From contig NZ_JAKILU010000004.1 in assembly GCF_023283485.1 (NCBI RefSeq), positions 62,001-126,000 on the forward strand: a stretch of 64,000 bases of DNA, in the 5' to 3' direction. The position numbers and the translations under genes are program-made. The DNA comes from Shewanella glacialipiscicola. GTDB lineage: Bacteria > Pseudomonadota > Gammaproteobacteria > Enterobacterales > Shewanellaceae. Shown here one piece after another: positions 54,386-64,000 of this stretch. Every line of letters begins with the position of its first letter. The first letter of the stretch is position 1. A model generated the notes under the pieces. That model did not search any database. It saw only the letters and a list, made by a program, of their open reading frames with translations, and was not told where the DNA came from.

Positions 54386-55882
54386 ATGGGGATGAAAGCG
54401 GTCATTAAGGATAGTGAATTTATCCAAGATTTTTCGGCCTCTTTGAGTGATGATTATCTCAAGGCAAAAAGCTATGTGCAGGATGTGCCGACCCAGTCGC
54501 TGCTGCACATTCGTAGCTTTACTCATAAGCTTACTGAGTTACTCGGGCAAGATAAGCAAATCACGTTCACGAGTCCGAATTTATACGATAGGATTGAACA
54601 ACTTAACCAGCAACGCATCATCGATGTTAAAACCACTCGCGCCTTACATCGATTACGTGCCGATGGTAATCGCGGCGCTCACCCCGAGAAATATCACCTT
54701 ACCCAAGAGCAATTGCTCGCGCTCGCGCAAAAATCCATTAAAGATGTCTTAGCCTTAGTTGAGCACTTGTATCCTAAGATGAAAGGCCAGGCAGCACTTC
54801 ACTACTGTTATGAAGCATCTGACGCTATGACAGCCAAGGATTTATGCTACCGCGCTGTGATGGAAGACGACGCACAAGCGCAATATCTACTGGGAATATC
54901 CTTTAAGACCAAGGCGCTAATGCTTAAAGAGCAAGAATCACTCGAAGAACAAGCGTTACTTAAAGATCAAACGCTTGTGATAGCCGCTGACCCAGTATTA
55001 ACCCCAAATGTATCTGCTATCTCCCAAGCCAATAGCGCATCTCATTTAAGTGCGACAGACTGTTTCTCCCGGGCTGCCTATTGGTTTTCCCTTTCGGCTC
55101 CCAGAAATATGGAAGCCTTGCATGAATACGGCGTGGCATTGATCCACGGATATCAAGGTACACCAGAGGTGGCTGAAGGTGAAAAAGCGATTGCCACCGC
55201 AGCCGAGGCTGGAGTCGTCAATGCGATGGCGTTGTTGGGATATTTTTATCTTGTCGGCTGTGAGTCGTTTCAACCCGATAGCCATTTAGCTCAGCATTAC
55301 TTACAGCGTGCGGCAGATGGCGAGCAAACCGAAGCCATGGCTAACTTAGGTGTGCTGTATTACCAGCAAAAAAATCTCACTCAAGCCCATCATTTTATCA
55401 GTAAAGCCGCGCAAGCAGGTTATCCCCACGCTCAATACCATTTGGCGTTAATGTTGGCTAATGGTGATGGCTGCACATGGGATGTAATAGCCAGCGAGCA
55501 TTGGATGGCTGAAGCTGCAGAGCAAGGGCAACTCGATGCCATGCTCATGCGCGCACAACATATGCTCAATGATGATAATGCCTTTGGAAACGATTTGACT
55601 CAGGCTGAGGATTACCTGCGCCAAGTGATTAAGTACAGCTACAGTGTTGCGGCCATGATCGAGCTGAGTATGGCATTAGCCGACGGCATACTAGGGCGAA
55701 TCGATGTGGTTGGAGCTGCGGCTTTGCTTAAATTAGCAAGGCAAAATGCCAATAAAAAAGAGGCCGATATTATCGAGCCCCTTTGGCAGTCACTTGCATT
55801 ACAGATTGAAAATGTGTTGAAAGTAACGCAAGACTCCGCAGAAATTCACAGCCTTACACGCGCACAGGCTTTACTGTCTTAA
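54386..55882 (+). CDS. DUF4145 and Sel1-repeat protein
   Basis: A 498-residue cytoplasmic protein. The N-terminal 140 residues carry a DUF4145-like helical domain (QSLLHIRSFTHKLTELL, ALHRLRADGNRGAHP), the kind found beside restriction and RNA-binding proteins. Residues 145-470 are tandem Sel1/TPR-like repeats (EKAIATAAEAGVVNAMALLGYFYL, AHHFISKAAQAGYPHAQYHLALML), built for protein contact. AGGGA is eight bases upstream of the ATG; a second ATG lies two codons later. It has no transmembrane segment and the partner is unknown. Confidence 0.8.
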   Translation: MGMKAVIKDSEFIQDFSASLSDDYLKAKSYVQDVPTQSLLHIRSFTHKLTELLGQDKQITFTSPNLYDRIEQLNQQRIIDVKTTRALHRLRADGNRGAHPEKYHLTQEQLLALAQKSIKDVLALVEHLYPKMKGQAALHYCYEASDAMTAKDLCYRAVMEDDAQAQYLLGISFKTKALMLKEQESLEEQALLKDQTLVIAADPVLTPNVSAISQANSASHLSATDCFSRAAYWFSLSAPRNMEALHEYGVALIHGYQGTPEVAEGEKAIATAAEAGVVNAMALLGYFYLVGCESFQPDSHLAQHYLQRAADGEQTEAMANLGVLYYQQKNLTQAHHFISKAAQAGYPHAQYHLALMLANGDGCTWDVIASEHWMAEAAEQGQLDAMLMRAQHMLNDDNAFGNDLTQAEDYLRQVIKYSYSVAAMIELSMALADGILGRIDVVGAAALLKLARQNANKKEADIIEPLWQSLALQIENVLKVTQDSAEIHSLTRAQALLS

Positions 55883-55902
55883 GCCCATTTTACTCGTTTA
55901 AG

Positions 55903-56265
55903 CTAGTGTTCATCCTCTTTATGCTCAAAAGTCCGCCCTTGTTGGCGCATTCGATGGGTTTCTTTCGCATTAGACTCTCTGACAATATTCACTGAGTTGT
56001 AAACGTGACTGTGTGGCTCCTCAGTAGTGTGGTCATGCTGATGAGCGTTTGCCTGTGCTTGGTTAAATTTTGCTACCTGACGCGCCATATAAACACGGCT
56101 AAATAAAACTAAACAGCCGAGGGTAATAGCCCCAAATAGGAGAACGAAGGGTAATAAAAATAATGATAAACAAATTAAACTCAGACTAATCGCCATCGCT
56201 AACCAAGCCCGAGGGCCAGAAATTCGTGTTTGCATTGGGCTTCGTTGGAACTGTTGATAAATCAT
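55903..56265 (-). CDS. Small two-helix membrane protein with His-rich tail
   Basis: A 120-residue protein with an uncharged hydrophobic hairpin (about 21-59, two helices) and a polar C-terminus rich in His and Glu (ANAHQHDHTTEEPHSH, EHKEDEH). The tail could bind metal, but this is only composition. GAGGAG five bases upstream fixes the ATG at 56265. It converges on the Sel1-repeat gene with a 20-bp gap. I do not recognise it. Confidence 0.72.
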   Translation of the reverse strand: MIYQQFQRSPMQTRISGPRAWLAMAISLSLICLSLFLLPFVLLFGAITLGCLVLFSRVYMARQVAKFNQAQANAHQHDHTTEEPHSHVYNSVNIVRESNAKETHRMRQQGRTFEHKEDEH

Positions 56266-56637
56266 GCGAACTCCTCGATAAGCAGTGGACATTTAGTGTG
56301 CAATAGCGAGTATGTTTAGGTCACGTTAATATTGCTTAATTTACTTTATTTTACCTTGAGAATCAGTTCATCGTTAAATATTTGGTTTATTTGTGACTGA
56401 AAAACAATTTGAGTTATCAGTTATGGCTTTGTTGGTTGTGCATGGGTTTTATAAAAATCTTTCTGCTGCAAATGTGAGCACCGTCTTTCTTAACTGTACA
56501 AAATATGAGACAATTTAGTATAAATTAAGCTTTAGTTTTAATGCAAAAAGTCGCCTTGTAATATTAACTATAAATATTAGCTCAACCCGTTCAGACACCC
56601 TATTTTTCAATGCTTTGTTAATAAATTAGACGCCAAC
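56266..56637. other. Intergenic region upstream of the first chemoreceptor
   Basis: A 372-bp AT-rich gap between divergent genes. It must hold the promoters of both, but I see no sigma-28 (flagellar) consensus or clear operator and no gene. Confidence 0.5.
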
Positions 56638-58509
56638 ATGAACTCATATTCGCTCAAGCAAAAAATTCTGTTCTCCGTTGTGGTAGCCCTTTCACTCGTG
56701 ATTGGTTTGTTGTCATGGCAAAGTTATTCCAGCCAAAAAGCTCAACTGTTGCAAAATAGCTTAGAACAAGTGCAACGTCTTGGTGATCAACAAGCTGAGC
56801 GTATTCAAGAATGGCTCGCGGGCAAACAAGATATTATGGGAGCACTGGCGAGTAAAGTTGAAGGCGATACGCTTAATACTCTGCAACAGGCTCAAGCATC
56901 TGGCCGTTTTCAGTTAACTTATTTTGGCTCTCAAACTGGGCAAATGAATGATTCAGATCCCAGTATTAATCGTAGCGGTTATGACCCACGCAGCCGTCCT
57001 TGGTATCAACAAGCAGTCAGTGCACGCGCGCCTATTTTAACCAAACCTTATGTGGATGTTGCATTCAATATTTTAGTGGTAACGATGGCACAACCAACCG
57101 CACAAGGCGTTGTCGGTGGTGACCTCTCTATCGCAAGCCTTGTCGATGGTGTTAACCGATTGAAATTACCCGCAAACGGTTATGCCATCATGATGCACAA
57201 AGACGGCACTGTGATCGCTTATAAAGATCAAGCTAAGACGATGAAGCCGATAAGTGAAATTGATAACGAACTTAATCGTGATTTACCTGAGCAAAATCGT
57301 AAAGCAGGTGCACTGCTGCCGATGTATTTTGAAAATGAAGCTAGCGATAAGCTGGTGTGGAGCGTTGATATTCCCGATACCGACTGGGAATTGGTGTTAG
57401 TGCTTGATAAGGCAACCTTAGAGGCACCATTGTCTAGTCTATTACTTACCCAGCTTGGACTTGCTGCACTAGTGTTACTCGTGAGTGTGTCAGCGATATC
57501 TTGGTTAGTGAATGTGCTTTTAGGGCCTTTAGGTCACGTATCAAAAGCTCTTGCTCGCATTGCCGATGGTAATGGTGATTTAACGCAACGTATCTCTGTC
57601 GATACTCACGATGAAGTGGGTATGCTTGCCGATAGCTTTAACCGTTTTGTGGGTAGTCAGCATCAGTTAATTAGTCATATCCGTCAACTGGCCAGCGAAT
57701 TAGATGCTGATGCAGAGCGTAGTTTAGTGACGACGCAAAACTCAGTAAATGAATTACAACGTCAGCAGCAAGAGGTCGCTATGGTCGCGACAGCCGTGAC
57801 TGAAATGGCGAGTGCCACCAATGAAATTGCGGCTAATGCTGAGAATACAGCAACGGCAGCACAGCAATCGGCTATGAGTAGCTTACAGGGTAAAGAGTTA
57901 GTGAATAAAACCCGTAACTCTATTAATTCTCTCGCCGATGAAGTGACCCAAGCTACGGATGTGATTGAAGATTTGAGCCGCCATGCGCAGTCAATTTCGA
58001 GTATTTTAGCGACCATTCAAGGGATTGCAGAACAGACCAACTTATTGGCACTTAACGCAGCGATTGAAGCGGCTCGTGCTGGAGAACAGGGCCGTGGTTT
58101 TGCGGTCGTGGCAGATGAAGTGCGGGTATTATCGCGCCGTACTCAAGACTCGACTCAAGAAGTACATACTACGATTGAAACCTTGCAGCGTACTACTGCC
58201 AGAGCCGTGAGCTTGATGGAAAGTAGTCAGAAATTAGCTGGAAACAGTGTTGGCGATGCTAATGCGGCGGCGAAAGCGCTAGAAGAGATTACCCAAGCGG
58301 TAAATGTTATTTCAGATATGGCTAGCCAAATCGCCACCGCTGCGGAAGAGCAAACCCAAGTGACGGGTGAAATTACTCAGAATACTGTTGCGATTAAAGA
58401 TGTAACTGATGAAATCAGCGCATCAGCGATGTCAGATTTAGCACAGGCGAGAGCATTGAAAGCTCGTGCAAATGATCTGAAAGCCCAGGTAGCGACCTTT
58501 ATTTTATGA
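56638..58509 (+). CDS. Methyl-accepting chemotaxis protein with dCache sensor (copy 1)
   Basis: A 623-residue transmembrane chemoreceptor. Helix 1 (10-27), a periplasmic dCache domain (about 30-270), helix 2 (275-297), HAMP (298-350) and a signalling domain with hairpin tip [34 protein letters not shown]. The sensor carries Y115-x4-R120-x-W122-Y123, Y138 and D162, close to the residue set that binds amino acids in dCache receptors, so an amino acid ligand is possible. There is no C-terminal CheR/CheB tether. A paralogue of the same length follows, separated by its own terminator. Confidence 0.93.
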   Translation: MNSYSLKQKILFSVVVALSLVIGLLSWQSYSSQKAQLLQNSLEQVQRLGDQQAERIQEWLAGKQDIMGALASKVEGDTLNTLQQAQASGRFQLTYFGSQTGQMNDSDPSINRSGYDPRSRPWYQQAVSARAPILTKPYVDVAFNILVVTMAQPTAQGVVGGDLSIASLVDGVNRLKLPANGYAIMMHKDGTVIAYKDQAKTMKPISEIDNELNRDLPEQNRKAGALLPMYFENEASDKLVWSVDIPDTDWELVLVLDKATLEAPLSSLLLTQLGLAALVLLVSVSAISWLVNVLLGPLGHVSKALARIADGNGDLTQRISVDTHDEVGMLADSFNRFVGSQHQLISHIRQLASELDADAERSLVTTQNSVNELQRQQQEVAMVATAVTEMASATNEIAANAENTATAAQQSAMSSLQGKELVNKTRNSINSLADEVTQATDVIEDLSRHAQSISSILATIQGIAEQTNLLALNAAIEAARAGEQGRGFAVVADEVRVLSRRTQDSTQEVHTTIETLQRTTARAVSLMESSQKLAGNSVGDANAAAKALEEITQAVNVISDMASQIATAAEEQTQVTGEITQNTVAIKDVTDEISASAMSDLAQARALKARANDLKAQVATFIL

Positions 58510-58841
58510 TCTAATGAGCTGTCGCTATCCGACAATGATTATTTGTAAATGTAAAAGTGCCATACTAATTGATGGCACTTTTTTATTATAAAAACAAAAA
58601 TATTTATGAATTTTTAGGTACCTCTATATTTAAATGGAGATAAGTTACAATTTATTTCGGATAGAACTTTTTAAGTGGATTTTTTATTTCGCTAAATTTT
58701 GTTTCAACGACTTATTTTTGCAGATGATACTGGGATTATGAACTATATTTTTTATGTATCTAAGTAAACTAACCGTGGCTAGAAATAGTGGTTTTATTTT
58801 TAGTTAGTCTAATTCTCTGATGTTTATTAGTGAAATATATT
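58510..58841. other. Intergenic region between the two chemoreceptors
   Basis: A 332-bp AT-rich gap with a terminator at its left end and the promoter of the second receptor. No gene is visible. Confidence 0.5.
58553..58584 (+). terminator. Rho-independent terminator after chemoreceptor 1
   Basis: AAAAGTGCCAT pairs with ATGGCACTTTT (11 bp) around an 8-base loop and ends in a T run. Confidence 0.9.
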
Positions 58842-60713
58842 ATGAACTCATATTCTTTAAAAAATAAAATACTGTTTTCTGTTATTCTCGCGCTATCTGC
58901 GGTTATTTTATTATTATCTTGGCAGAGTTACTCTAGTCAGAAAAAAGCACTACTAGAGGCGAACTTACAGCAAGCTCAGCGGCTTGGCGATCAGCAAGCT
59001 CTGTTGATTAGCAAGTGGCTCGAAAGTCGTCAGCAAATTGTTAAGGGCATCGAGGGACAACTAGGTAATGATATTGCACAGGCAATAAAACAAGCCAAAC
59101 AATCTGGAGGGTTTGAATCAACTTATTTTGGTGAGTCGAACGGCAATATGAGGGACTCGGAGCCGGCAACTGACTACACAAATTATGATCCTCGCACTCG
59201 CCCTTGGTATAAGGAAGCAATGCAAGCGGGTGGGAGTATATTAACTCGACCTTATCTCGATAGTGCCTTCAATATCTTGGTAGTGACTTTAGCTGAACCC
59301 GCCACCGGCGGCGTGGTGGCTGGAGATCTATCCATTAATATGCTCATCGAAGAAGTTAATCGAATGACGTTACCCGCAAACGGCTATGCCATCATGGTGC
59401 ATAAAGACGGCACGGTTATCGCCTATAAAGATCAAACTAAGACGTTGAAGCCAATAAGTGATATCGATAACGATCTTAACCAAAGCTTGCCTGAACAGAG
59501 CCGTAATGCAGGTACTTTGTTACCCATGTATTTTGAAAGTGAGTCCCGTGACAAACTCGTTTGGGCCGTCGATATTCCTAACACTGACTGGGAATTAGTG
59601 TTAGTGCTCGATAAAGAGACGCTAAACGCCCCACTTTCTAGCCTGTTATTCACCCAACTTGGATTATCGGCGCTGGTGTTGCTTGTGAGTGTGTTAGCCA
59701 TTTCTTGGCTCGTGAATGTGTTATTAGGGCCTTTAGGTCACGTATCAAAAGCCCTTGCTCGTATCGCGGATGGTAATGGTGATTTAACTCAACGTATTGA
59801 AGTCCAAACCAAAGATGAAGTTGGCATGTTGGCGGACAGTTTTAACCGTTTTGTGGGTAGCCAACATCAGCTAATTAGCCATATTCGACAGCTAGCGGCT
59901 GAACTTGATGCCGACGCTGAACGTAGTCTGTCCACCACACAAATATCGGTGAGTGAACTGCAACGCCAGCAGCAAGAAGTCGCGATGGTGGCAACGGCAG
60001 TGACCGAAATGGCCAGCGCCACTAATGAAATTGCGATAAACGCAGAAAATACCGCCACCGCCGCGCAGCAATCCGCAACGAGTAGTGAACAGGGTAAGGT
60101 ATTGGTGCACCAAACTCGCAACTCGATTAATACTCTTGCCAATGAGATGACTCAAGCCACTGAGGTTATTGGTGATTTAAGTCATCACGCTCAAGCGATT
60201 TCAGGTATTTTAGCGACTATCCAAAGCATTGCGGAACAAACGAACTTACTGGCATTAAACGCGGCAATTGAAGCCGCCCGTGCTGGTGACCAAGGTCGCG
60301 GATTTGCGGTTGTGGCTGATGAAGTCCGCGTGTTATCGCGTCGCACTCAAGATTCAACTCAAGAAGTGCATACTACGATTGAAACATTACAGCGCACCAC
60401 CGCAAGAGCCGTCAGCTTGATGGAAAGCAGCCAAAAGTTAGCCGGAAACAGTGTTGAAGATGCCAATGCGGCGGCGAAAGCATTAGAGGAAATTACTCAA
60501 GCCGTTAATGCAATTTCGGATATGGCTGGGCAAATTGCGACTGCAGCGGAGGAGCAAACTCAAGTCACGGGTGAAATTACTCAAAATACGGTAGCGATTA
60601 AGGATGTTACCGATGAGATCACCGCTTCTGCAATGGCTGACTTGGCACATGCGAAAGGGCTAAAAGAACATGCAAACCACCTTAATGCTCAGGTAGCGAC
60701 GTTTATTTTATAG
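58842..60713 (+). CDS. Methyl-accepting chemotaxis protein with dCache sensor (copy 2)
   Basis: A 623-residue paralogue of the preceding receptor with the same order: helix 1, dCache, helix 2, HAMP and signalling domain. HAMP and signalling parts are nearly identical in protein, but the DNA differs at many third positions, so the duplication is old. The sensor domain differs more (residues 35-110), yet keeps YDPRTRPWY and RPYLD, implying related but distinct ligands. The ATG at 58842 aligns with copy 1; a GTG at 58830 is in frame but adds no matching residues. Confidence 0.93.
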   Translation: MNSYSLKNKILFSVILALSAVILLLSWQSYSSQKKALLEANLQQAQRLGDQQALLISKWLESRQQIVKGIEGQLGNDIAQAIKQAKQSGGFESTYFGESNGNMRDSEPATDYTNYDPRTRPWYKEAMQAGGSILTRPYLDSAFNILVVTLAEPATGGVVAGDLSINMLIEEVNRMTLPANGYAIMVHKDGTVIAYKDQTKTLKPISDIDNDLNQSLPEQSRNAGTLLPMYFESESRDKLVWAVDIPNTDWELVLVLDKETLNAPLSSLLFTQLGLSALVLLVSVLAISWLVNVLLGPLGHVSKALARIADGNGDLTQRIEVQTKDEVGMLADSFNRFVGSQHQLISHIRQLAAELDADAERSLSTTQISVSELQRQQQEVAMVATAVTEMASATNEIAINAENTATAAQQSATSSEQGKVLVHQTRNSINTLANEMTQATEVIGDLSHHAQAISGILATIQSIAEQTNLLALNAAIEAARAGDQGRGFAVVADEVRVLSRRTQDSTQEVHTTIETLQRTTARAVSLMESSQKLAGNSVEDANAAAKALEEITQAVNAISDMAGQIATAAEEQTQVTGEITQNTVAIKDVTDEITASAMADLAHAKGLKEHANHLNAQVATFIL

Positions 60714-60750
60714 TCTTGCCGTTATTTCGTAATGGTTAATATTATGCAGT

Positions 60751-60789
60751 AAAAAAGGCTCGATAATATTTATGTTATCGGGCCTTTTT
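60751..60789 (+). terminator. Rho-independent terminator after chemoreceptor 2
   Basis: AAAAAAGGC and CGATAA pair with TTATCG and GCCTTTTT, with one mismatch, around an 8-base loop and end in T residues. Confidence 0.88.
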
Positions 60790-60873
60790 GTATTCATATT
60801 TTAGGCAATAATATCTTTTAATAATTCTCACCGAGTGCTTGTTGTGATGTCTGGGTGAACGGTTATTCTGCCA

Positions 60874-61869
60874 CTAGACTATTAAGTGAGAGTTACCAAG
60901 CGAGTTATCAAGCGGATTAAATAATGCGGCTACGCTCTGACAAATGGTTTCTCTAATCCATTTATGCCCTTGATCTTCATCATTTCTTTGGTGCCATAAA
61001 AGTACATAGGCCATGGGCATAAATTCGAAGGGCAATGGCAACAGTTTGAGTGGATAAAGTTGGCAAGCATGGCGAGCAAAACTCGAGGGCAGCGTGAAGA
61101 TCAAATTGCTGTGGGCACATACACTGGCAGCACCATAAAAGTCGGGTACTGTCGTGCTGATCTGTCTTCTATGGCCAAGATCAGCAAGAAAGTAATCTAG
61201 CGCCCACCAATCATTGCCTTCACAGCGAACCTGTACATGGGCTATATCGAGGTAGAGTGCTAAATTCCATTGCTCTGAGGTGAGCGCGGCCATCAATGGG
61301 TGATCTTCACGAACTAAGCAGACTTGTTGGTCGGTAAAGAGTGTTTGATAAGCAATCCCTTCAGGGAGGCGATCGACTTGAAAATCGGACAATGGATGTA
61401 GATCTCGTCCTGCAATACCAAAATCAATTTGCCCTTGTTGTAAATCCTGCATTGATTTTTCAGTCCACACATAGGAGTCGAGTCTGACGTTAGGTGCGGT
61501 GGTGAGCATAGGGCCAATAAAATATGGAATTAACGTTTCATAGGCGCTTTCGACCATAGCAAAGGCAAATTGTCTATTACTACTGGCGGGATTAAACGTC
61601 GGCGGCTGCGTTAATTGATATAGATCTTGTAATATATTCGGCAGTTTTTGTCCGAGCATAAGAGCATGTGCCGTAGGTTTTAAGCCATGGGCGGTACGCT
61701 GAAATAGCGGATCATCTAAGGTTTCTCTAAGGCGATTTAAGCTCTTACTGATTGCGGACTGACTTATGTGTAAGCGGCTCGCGGCGCGGGTAACGCTTTG
61801 CTCTTCTAGTAGAACCTTGAGTATGACCAGTAGGTTAAGATCGATTCTGGCTAAGTTGTCGATATTCAA
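60874..61869 (-). CDS. LysR family transcriptional regulator
   Basis: A 331-residue LysR-type regulator of the NodD/LeuO-like group: DNA-binding region 8-66 (LVILKVLLEEQSVTRAASRLHISQSAISKSLNRLRETL) and effector domain 95-300. It starts at a TTG (61869) with GAGGA six bases upstream. An extended -10 promoter lies just upstream. It is divergent from the Bcr/CflA exporter, 113 bp away, and likely controls it (inference). Effector unknown. Confidence 0.9.
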   Translation of the reverse strand: MNIDNLARIDLNLLVILKVLLEEQSVTRAASRLHISQSAISKSLNRLRETLDDPLFQRTAHGLKPTAHALMLGQKLPNILQDLYQLTQPPTFNPASSNRQFAFAMVESAYETLIPYFIGPMLTTAPNVRLDSYVWTEKSMQDLQQGQIDFGIAGRDLHPLSDFQVDRLPEGIAYQTLFTDQQVCLVREDHPLMAALTSEQWNLALYLDIAHVQVRCEGNDWWALDYFLADLGHRRQISTTVPDFYGAASVCAHSNLIFTLPSSFARHACQLYPLKLLPLPFEFMPMAYVLLWHQRNDEDQGHKWIRETICQSVAALFNPLDNSLGNSHLIV

Positions 61870-61900
61870 AGATATTCCTCAGAGGAAATTTACTTTGGAA

Positions 61901-61909
61901 ATTATACCA
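61901..61909 (-). promoter_or_regulatory. Extended -10 promoter of the LysR gene
   Basis: On the minus strand, TGGTATAAT carries a perfect -10 TATAAT plus the TG of an extended element, 32 bases before the TTG start. The -35 is weak. Confidence 0.55.
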
Positions 61910-61982
61910 TTTCTATTCATACCTCGAGTTAATTAAAATAGCGCCCACTAAAATATTGTTCATGGTTTAACTGAGATTATTT

Positions 61983-63191
61983 ATGCGGCGCAATCTGTTA
62001 CCTATCTTGATGTCTATGGTGCTTCTTAGCCCATTAGCAATCGATATCTACTTACCTTCAATGCCAACGATGGCGACAGAATTCGCTGTATCTGCCAGTG
62101 ACGTACAATCCACACTGGTTTTATTTTTATTTGCTATGGGCTTAGGGCAAGTCTTAATTGGGCCATTGGCAGACCGTTATGGCCGTCGTCCTGTGGCAAT
62201 ATTTGGCGTATTACTTTATGGCGCAAGTAGCCTTCTCGCCGCTGCTGCTATTGAGTTTCATTGGTTACAGATTGCCCGTTTATTACAAGGGTTAGCCGCC
62301 TGTTCGACGTCAATCGTGGTATTTAGCGCAGTACGCGACTGTTACTCTCAAAAAGAAGGCGCCAAGATTTACAGCTACTTGAATGGTGCGATTTGTGTCA
62401 TCCCCGCATTAGCACCTACGCTAGGTGGCTTGCTCGCGATGCAATTTGGTTGGCGCTCAACCTTTGTTTTTATGACGCTATACGCCATGTTAATGATGAT
62501 TGTTGTGGGTTATCGCTTACCTGAGACACGTCCTGCTAATACCGTCACTACAGGCCCACTTTATCGTTGGAGCCGATATAAACCTGTACTAGGTAATACT
62601 CACTTTTTATTTTATGCCTTGGCTTGCATGTCAGCGATGGCGGCCATTTTAAGTTATGTGTCTTATGCACCAGTATGGTTAATTGGTCATTTAGGGGTGT
62701 CGGAACTCGCCTTTAGTGGCCTATTTGGGCTCAATGCGGTGTTTAATATCGTCGCCTGTTTTGCGGCGCCGATAGTGATACGTAAGCTAGGCAATCGTCC
62801 GACTGTGGTATTGGCGCTTGTTTTACTTATTCTTTCTTCAGTTGCAGTCGTGGTGGCTCAGCTGTTTGGCCCGAGCACGGGTATGGCGGCCGCTTTTGCC
62901 TTTATGCTGCCGATGATGTTGTTATGTGTAGGGTTTGCCTTTTTACTGGGTCCTGCAACCAGTATGGCGTTATCGGCCTTTGGCGAGCGAGCGGGAACCG
63001 CTGCGGCGATGTTAGGTTTTATTCAAATGAGCGGCGCATCTATTTTAGCTGGGCTGGTACAACAGACCGATCTTACCGCGCCTTATGCTGTCGCATTAGT
63101 GATGGGCGTATCTTCTATCGGGTTGTTAGTAATGATGGCATTGAGCCGATTCGATCATTGGCACCAAGAGCAACTCACGACAGAACATTAA
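61983..63191 (+). CDS. Bcr/CflA family multidrug efflux MFS transporter
   Basis: A 402-residue major-facilitator exporter with twelve transmembrane helices. The start resembles Bcr (LLSPLAIDIYLPSMPTMATEF), with motif A GPLADRYGRRPV between helices 2 and 3 and the antiporter motif C region ICVIPALAPTLGG. Substrates of the family include bicyclomycin, chloramphenicol, sulfonamides and peptides; the one here is unknown. It is divergent from the LysR gene. Confidence 0.9.
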   Translation: MRRNLLPILMSMVLLSPLAIDIYLPSMPTMATEFAVSASDVQSTLVLFLFAMGLGQVLIGPLADRYGRRPVAIFGVLLYGASSLLAAAAIEFHWLQIARLLQGLAACSTSIVVFSAVRDCYSQKEGAKIYSYLNGAICVIPALAPTLGGLLAMQFGWRSTFVFMTLYAMLMMIVVGYRLPETRPANTVTTGPLYRWSRYKPVLGNTHFLFYALACMSAMAAILSYVSYAPVWLIGHLGVSELAFSGLFGLNAVFNIVACFAAPIVIRKLGNRPTVVLALVLLILSSVAVVVAQLFGPSTGMAAAFAFMLPMMLLCVGFAFLLGPATSMALSAFGERAGTAAAMLGFIQMSGASILAGLVQQTDLTAPYAVALVMGVSSIGLLVMMALSRFDHWHQEQLTTEH

Positions 63192-63332
63192 TTTTTACTA
63201 TTTTTGATAACCAAGTACACCCTTTACCCACGGCTTGTTTGACCGCAAGCAGTGGGTATTTTTTTATTGTGTCTTTTTGCTCCTTATCCTTTGGTATACT
63301 CACCATTAGATTGATGTATCTGAGGCTGCCAT

Positions 63333-63962
63333 TTGTCCCGTCATTATTGTGTTACTTGCCGTTATCCGCAGAATGCGTGTCTTTGCGCCAGTGTTCAGCC
63401 CATTTCTCCAATCACTCAGTTGGTGGTGTTACAACATCCGAGTGAAGTGGAACATAAAAAAAATAGCGTACGGGTATTGAGTCTTGTTGTGCCTACAACC
63501 CAAGTTTATGTGGGGGAATGTGAGGCTGATTTTGCGGATTTGCAGCAATATTTAGCGACGTGTAATAAGCCGATTTATCTCGTCTACCCTTCGACATCCA
63601 GTGTCAGTGTTGAAGAGCAAAGTATTACTCCCGATTGCGTGTTGTTATTGCTTGATGGTACTTGGCGTAAGGCATTTAAAATGTTGCAGCTTAATGTTTG
63701 GTTAACTCAGTATCCTGCGGTGCATTTGGCGCAAGGGTATGAGTCACGCTATCGCATCCGTAAATCGAGCCATAGTGACAGCTTATCAACCATAGAGGCG
63801 TGCGCCTATATGTTAAATGCTCTCGAACCCGCGCTCGACATTCAACCATTGACGAAGGCACTCGATGCAATGGTCACACTGCGGATTAAGGCAATGCCGA
63901 GCTCGGTACAGGCTCGTTATGCGGAGCCAAACATCGCGAATGGTGAACCATCTTCAACTTAG
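63333..63962 (+). CDS. tapT: DTW-domain tRNA-uridine aminocarboxypropyltransferase
   Basis: A 209-residue enzyme expected to add a 3-amino-3-carboxypropyl group from SAM to U47 of some tRNAs (acp3U47), the E. coli TapT/YfiP reaction. It shows the N-terminal Cys motif YCVTCRYPQNACLC, then the family DxTW motif as LDGTWRKAFKML and a SHSDSLSTIEA segment. The start must be the TTG at 63333: GAGG is seven bases upstream, and an in-frame stop lies just before. DTW proteins are a large family, and TapT versus a paralogue is not proven. Confidence 0.85.
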   Translation: MSRHYCVTCRYPQNACLCASVQPISPITQLVVLQHPSEVEHKKNSVRVLSLVVPTTQVYVGECEADFADLQQYLATCNKPIYLVYPSTSSVSVEEQSITPDCVLLLLDGTWRKAFKMLQLNVWLTQYPAVHLAQGYESRYRIRKSSHSDSLSTIEACAYMLNALEPALDIQPLTKALDAMVTLRIKAMPSSVQARYAEPNIANGEPSST

Positions 63963-64000
63963 TCCGCTATTGGGATAATTTCGATAGCGTGCCTATGTGG

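Noticed and set aside
62924..63445. 173-residue plus-strand frame spanning the MFS end and tapT start
   Set aside because: It overlaps two real genes in another frame and shows no domain or ribosome site.

Overview
The window is chromosomal DNA of a gamma-proteobacterium, almost certainly a Shewanella. The tetraheme CymA, a lexA-sulA pair next to plsB, a full aa3-type cytochrome c oxidase cluster and a menDHCE operon all look like the Shewanella versions of these genes. The species cannot be fixed from the sequence alone. Nearly all of the DNA is ordinary, well-packed host genes. I see no insertion sequence, prophage, CRISPR array, rRNA or tRNA gene.

Layout. 1-2.5 kb: the end of a hybrid sensor kinase (receiver + Hpt), a response-regulator diguanylate cyclase, and greB. 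2.6-7.8 kb: tex, an LtaS-type membrane sulfatase/phosphoglycerol transferase, and a glutamine-rich unknown. 7.9-12.9 kb: bioH / comF / nfuA (same neighbours as in E. coli), a dinF-type MATE pump and a secreted polysaccharide deacetylase. 12.9-21.7 kb: the aa3 oxidase block, coxB-coxA-ctaG-coxC plus DUF2909, SURF1, a CxxxC thioredoxin-like membrane protein, ctaA, ctaB and sco. 22-27 kb: sulA-lexA with two SOS boxes, plsB, and an aromatic amino acid permease. 27-34.3 kb: RNase T2, then a CusA/CusB metal efflux operon with extra heavy-metal-binding modules and a CopL-like protein. 34.7-40.8 kb: cymA, DUF1145, rsmD, ftsY-ftsE-ftsX and rpoH. 40.9-45.9 kb: menD-menH-menC-menE. 46.1-50.1 kb: a LysR regulator, a DUF2726-like membrane protein and an nrfBCD-like electron-transfer module without a catalytic subunit. 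50.4-56.3 kb: an Lrp-type regulator, a YjeH-type exporter, TerB-like and DUF2780 proteins, a YciC-family protein, a DUF4145-Sel1 protein and a small membrane protein. 56.6-64 kb: two paralogous dCache chemoreceptors, LysR + Bcr/CflA MFS, and a DTW-domain tRNA modification enzyme.

How the genes work together. Respiration is the main theme. The men operon makes menaquinone, CymA oxidises menaquinol and feeds periplasmic reductases, the NrfCD-like pair would exchange electrons between quinone and a pentaheme cytochrome, and the cox block builds the aerobic terminal oxidase. Copper handling (Sco, CtaG, Cus) fits with that oxidase. Stress control appears as lexA-sulA and rpoH.

The most interesting non-gene signals are: a roughly 200-nt intergenic stretch at 50178-50377 that folds into a three-way junction with a possible pseudoknot and a terminator-like hairpin; the rpoH leader at 39809-39903, which has a promoter inside a large imperfect dyad followed by a strong 5' hairpin; and a 10-bp-arm perfect dyad at 47260-47284 between a LysR gene and the nrf-like operon.
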